Assembly: GCA_902550225.1 (NCBI GenBank)
Contig: CACCYL010000010.1
Span: 1-55,203 of the forward strand
Reading direction: 5' to 3'
Length of the DNA: 55,203 nucleotides
DNA from: an uncultured Alphaproteobacteria bacterium
Lineage (GTDB): Bacteria > Pseudomonadota > Alphaproteobacteria > Methylaequorales > Methylaequoraceae
This document shows positions 53,575 through 55,203 of this stretch, piece after piece (the first letter of the stretch is position 1; each line of letters begins with the position of its first letter). The notes beneath the pieces were generated by a model that was not told where the DNA came from, did not search any database, and was given only the letters and a program-made list of their open reading frames with translations. The position numbers and the translations under genes are program-made.

Positions 53575-55203
53575 GTGAGATTCACGTTAGCATGGTTAAA
53601 AGAATACCTTGAGTTTGATTCATCTGTAGATTCATTATGCCAAAAATTAACCTCTATTGGTCTTGAGGTTGAAGAAGTAAAAAATCCAAAAAATGATCTT
53701 AATAAATTTATTGTTTCAGAGGTTGTCGAAATCAATTCACATCCGAATGCAGACAAATTGAAAATTTGTGATGTAAATAATGGAAAAGAAATTTTAAAAA
53801 TTGTTTGCGGGGCATCAAATGTAAAAAAGAATATGAAAACAGTCCTTGCAAGTGTCGGATGTATAGTTAAACCTAATAAAGAAGATCAATTTAAAATCAA
53901 AAAAAGTAAGATTAGAGGTGTTGAGTCTCAAGGAATGTTATGTTCTGAAGAAGAGTTAAATTTATCTGATGAATCAGAGGGTATTATTGAATTAAATGAA
54001 AATGCTAAAGTTGGGGAAGATTTCAATAAATATATTGATGATGAAATTATAGAAATTGAAATTGCCATAACACCGAATAGAGTTGATTGTGCAAGTGTTT
54101 TCGGTATTGCGAGAGATCTTAGTGCTTCTGGGTTTGGGAAGTTAAAACAAAAAAAAATAAAAAAAATTGAAAATGATTTCGAAAGTACAATAAAAATTAA
54201 TAATAAACTTAAATCTGATTCATGCCCTCAGTTTTCACTTCGACAAATGACAAACGTAAAAAATTGTCAGTCTCCAGAAAAGATTATCAAGCGGTTCAGA
54301 GGGTCAGGATTAAAAGTTATATCCGCATTGGTAGATGTTACCAATTATTTGACTGTTGATTATTGCAGACCACTACACGTATTTGACTTAGATAAAATCG
54401 AAGGAGATATAACTATAAGAAATTCAAAAAAAGGTGAAAAATTTATTGGATTAGACGAAAAAGAATACACTTTGGATGATGATATGATAGTTATTTGCGA
54501 TGAAAAAAAAATAATAAGTTTAGCTGGCGTTATGGGTGGATTAAATTCGTCTTGTGATGAAAATACTAAAAATATTCTAATTGAGTCAGCATATTTTATG
54601 CCAGAAAATGTTGCATCAACAGGTCGTAAATTAAATATCATCAGCGATGCCAGATATAGATTTGAGAGAGGTATAGACCCAGAGTCTACATTTGACGGGA
54701 TTGAACTTTCTACGGAGATGATACTAAATCTTTGTGGGGGAAAAGTTGGTTCAATCATTTCTGATTCTAACCTAACTAAATCTTTTACTAAAATAAGTGT
54801 TGAAAAAAAGTTTTTCGAAAAGATATTGGGTCATGAAATAGAAGAAAATTCAATTTGTGGAAAATTAGTTAAATTAGGTTGTCAAATAACAGACTTTAAA
54901 GATAAATTTTTAATTATACCGCCATCTTGGAGACAAGATTTAAAAATTAAAGAGGACTTGGTAGAGGAGGTCGGTAGACTTTTAGGTTACGAAAAGATAC
55001 CAAACAAAGCTTTCGATTTAAAAAAAAACAATCAAGCGATTGTTACTTCTGAAACTCAAAAAGTAAAAAGACTTATAAAAGAACTTCTTGTGAGTCGAAA
55101 CATCATGGAAATTATTTCTTGGTCGTTTTCAAATAAAAAATGGGAGAAAAATTTAATAGGAGATACAGATAATATTGAAATTCAAAATCCTATCAGTGAA
55201 GAG
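53575..55203 (+). CDS. pheT: Phenylalanyl-tRNA synthetase beta subunit, 3' end outside window
   Basis: The first 543 codons of PheT; the full protein is normally about 800 residues. GTG 53575 starts one base after the pheS stop, with GGAGG overlapping the end of pheS as its ribosome site. MRFTLAWLKEYLEFD is the usual beginning. A tRNA-binding (EMAP/OB) domain follows (VSEVVEINSHPNADKLKICDV, KSKIRGVESQGMLCSEEEL), then the B3/B4 editing domain (ALVDVTNYLTVDYCRPLHVFD) and B5 (ISVEKKFFEKILGHEI ... LIIPPSWRQDLKIKEDLVEE). Confidence 0.97.
   Translation, partial: MRFTLAWLKEYLEFDSSVDSLCQKLTSIGLEVEEVKNPKNDLNKFIVSEVVEINSHPNADKLKICDVNNGKEILKIVCGASNVKKNMKTVLASVGCIVKPNKEDQFKIKKSKIRGVESQGMLCSEEELNLSDESEGIIELNENAKVGEDFNKYIDDEIIEIEIAITPNRVDCASVFGIARDLSASGFGKLKQKKIKKIENDFESTIKINNKLKSDSCPQFSLRQMTNVKNCQSPEKIIKRFRGSGLKVISALVDVTNYLTVDYCRPLHVFDLDKIEGDITIRNSKKGEKFIGLDEKEYTLDDDMIVICDEKKIISLAGVMGGLNSSCDENTKNILIESAYFMPENVASTGRKLNIISDARYRFERGIDPESTFDGIELSTEMILNLCGGKVGSIISDSNLTKSFTKISVEKKFFEKILGHEIEENSICGKLVKLGCQITDFKDKFLIIPPSWRQDLKIKEDLVEEVGRLLGYEKIPNKAFDLKKNNQAIVTSETQKVKRLIKELLVSRNIMEIISWSFSNKKWEKNLIGDTDNIEIQNPISEE

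Noticed and set aside
1..55203. CRISPR arrays, insertion sequences, prophage or known anti-phage systems
   Set aside because: No regularly spaced repeats, transposase, integrase, phage structural or restriction genes were seen; nearly every gene has a housekeeping or envelope family.

Overview
The window looks like a piece of the chromosome of a low-GC alphaproteobacterium with a compact genome, probably a free-living marine type. Base composition is strongly AT-rich by eye. Genes are packed with overlaps of a few bases, and there are no insertion sequences, prophage genes or CRISPR arrays. The alphaproteobacterial placement rests on family content and gene order: a TIGR02300 protein next to tRNA-Ala, Hsp20 followed by DUF1150, a CHCC zinc-finger protein before polA, an NDUFA9-type protein next to uppP, a short HprK with RapZ and an EIIA of the mannose family, and the order trxA-folC-accD-trpA-trpB-trpF ... 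ihfB-sppA-rpsA-cmk-aroA. I cannot fix the clade; low-GC SAR116, AEGEAN-169 or HIMB59-like lineages are possibilities only.

Layout. 1-2.4 kb: two siroheme-type genes (a cut-off tetrapyrrole methylase and a CbiX chelatase) on either side of a secreted ankyrin protein, then a SYLF-domain protein. 2.4-8.6 kb: DUF2141, UDP-glucuronate decarboxylase, HldE, a HAD phosphatase, and a run of small enzymes (FxsA, acylphosphatase, histidine phosphatase, YgjP metallopeptidase). 8.6-12.7 kb: tRNA-Arg, a POT peptide transporter with an operator-like promoter, and a leftward operon of an orphan ABC ATPase, a lipoprotein hydrolase and three small unknown proteins. 12.7-16.5 kb: zinc-finger protein, DNA polymerase I and a HugZ-like protein. 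16.5-22 kb: a copper chaperone, then hprK-rapZ-EIIA-(HPr-EI fusion)-ahcY. 22-27 kb: ferredoxin-NADP reductase, tsaE-amgK-murU, an exonuclease I gene where addBA often lies, and trxA. 27-37.6 kb: a leftward run of about twelve genes from aroA to folC. 37.6-38.8 kb: TIGR02300, tRNA-Ala, then hsp20-DUF1150 behind a ROSE-like RNA thermometer. 38.8-43.6 kb: rnd-kdsD-lptC-lptA-lptB-hpf-ptsN leftward, with no rpoN. 43.6-49.3 kb: NDUFA9-like, uppP, LysR, epimerase and two glycosyltransferases. 49.4-55.2 kb: thrS-infC-rpmI-rplT-pheS-pheT (cut off).

Two themes connect genes far apart. First, envelope building: UDP-xylose and ADP-heptose supply, KdsD, LptABC, UppP, MurNAc recycling (AmgK/MurU) and GT4/GT9 glycosyltransferases together imply a Gram-negative envelope with heptose- and Kdo-containing LPS. 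Second, a regulatory PTS: HprK, RapZ, a mannose-type EIIA, a fused HPr-EI and PtsN are present, with no sugar permease in view and with sigma-54 missing from its usual slot.

Nothing here is a clear new defence or mobile system; most of the window is housekeeping. The points most worth checking are the HPr-EI fusion, the ROSE-like element, the homopolymer frameshift in lapA, the loss of rpoN from the lpt-hpf-ptsN operon, exonuclease I in the addAB slot, and the lipoprotein gene that seems to need an ATT start. No stretch over 300 bases is without a gene.
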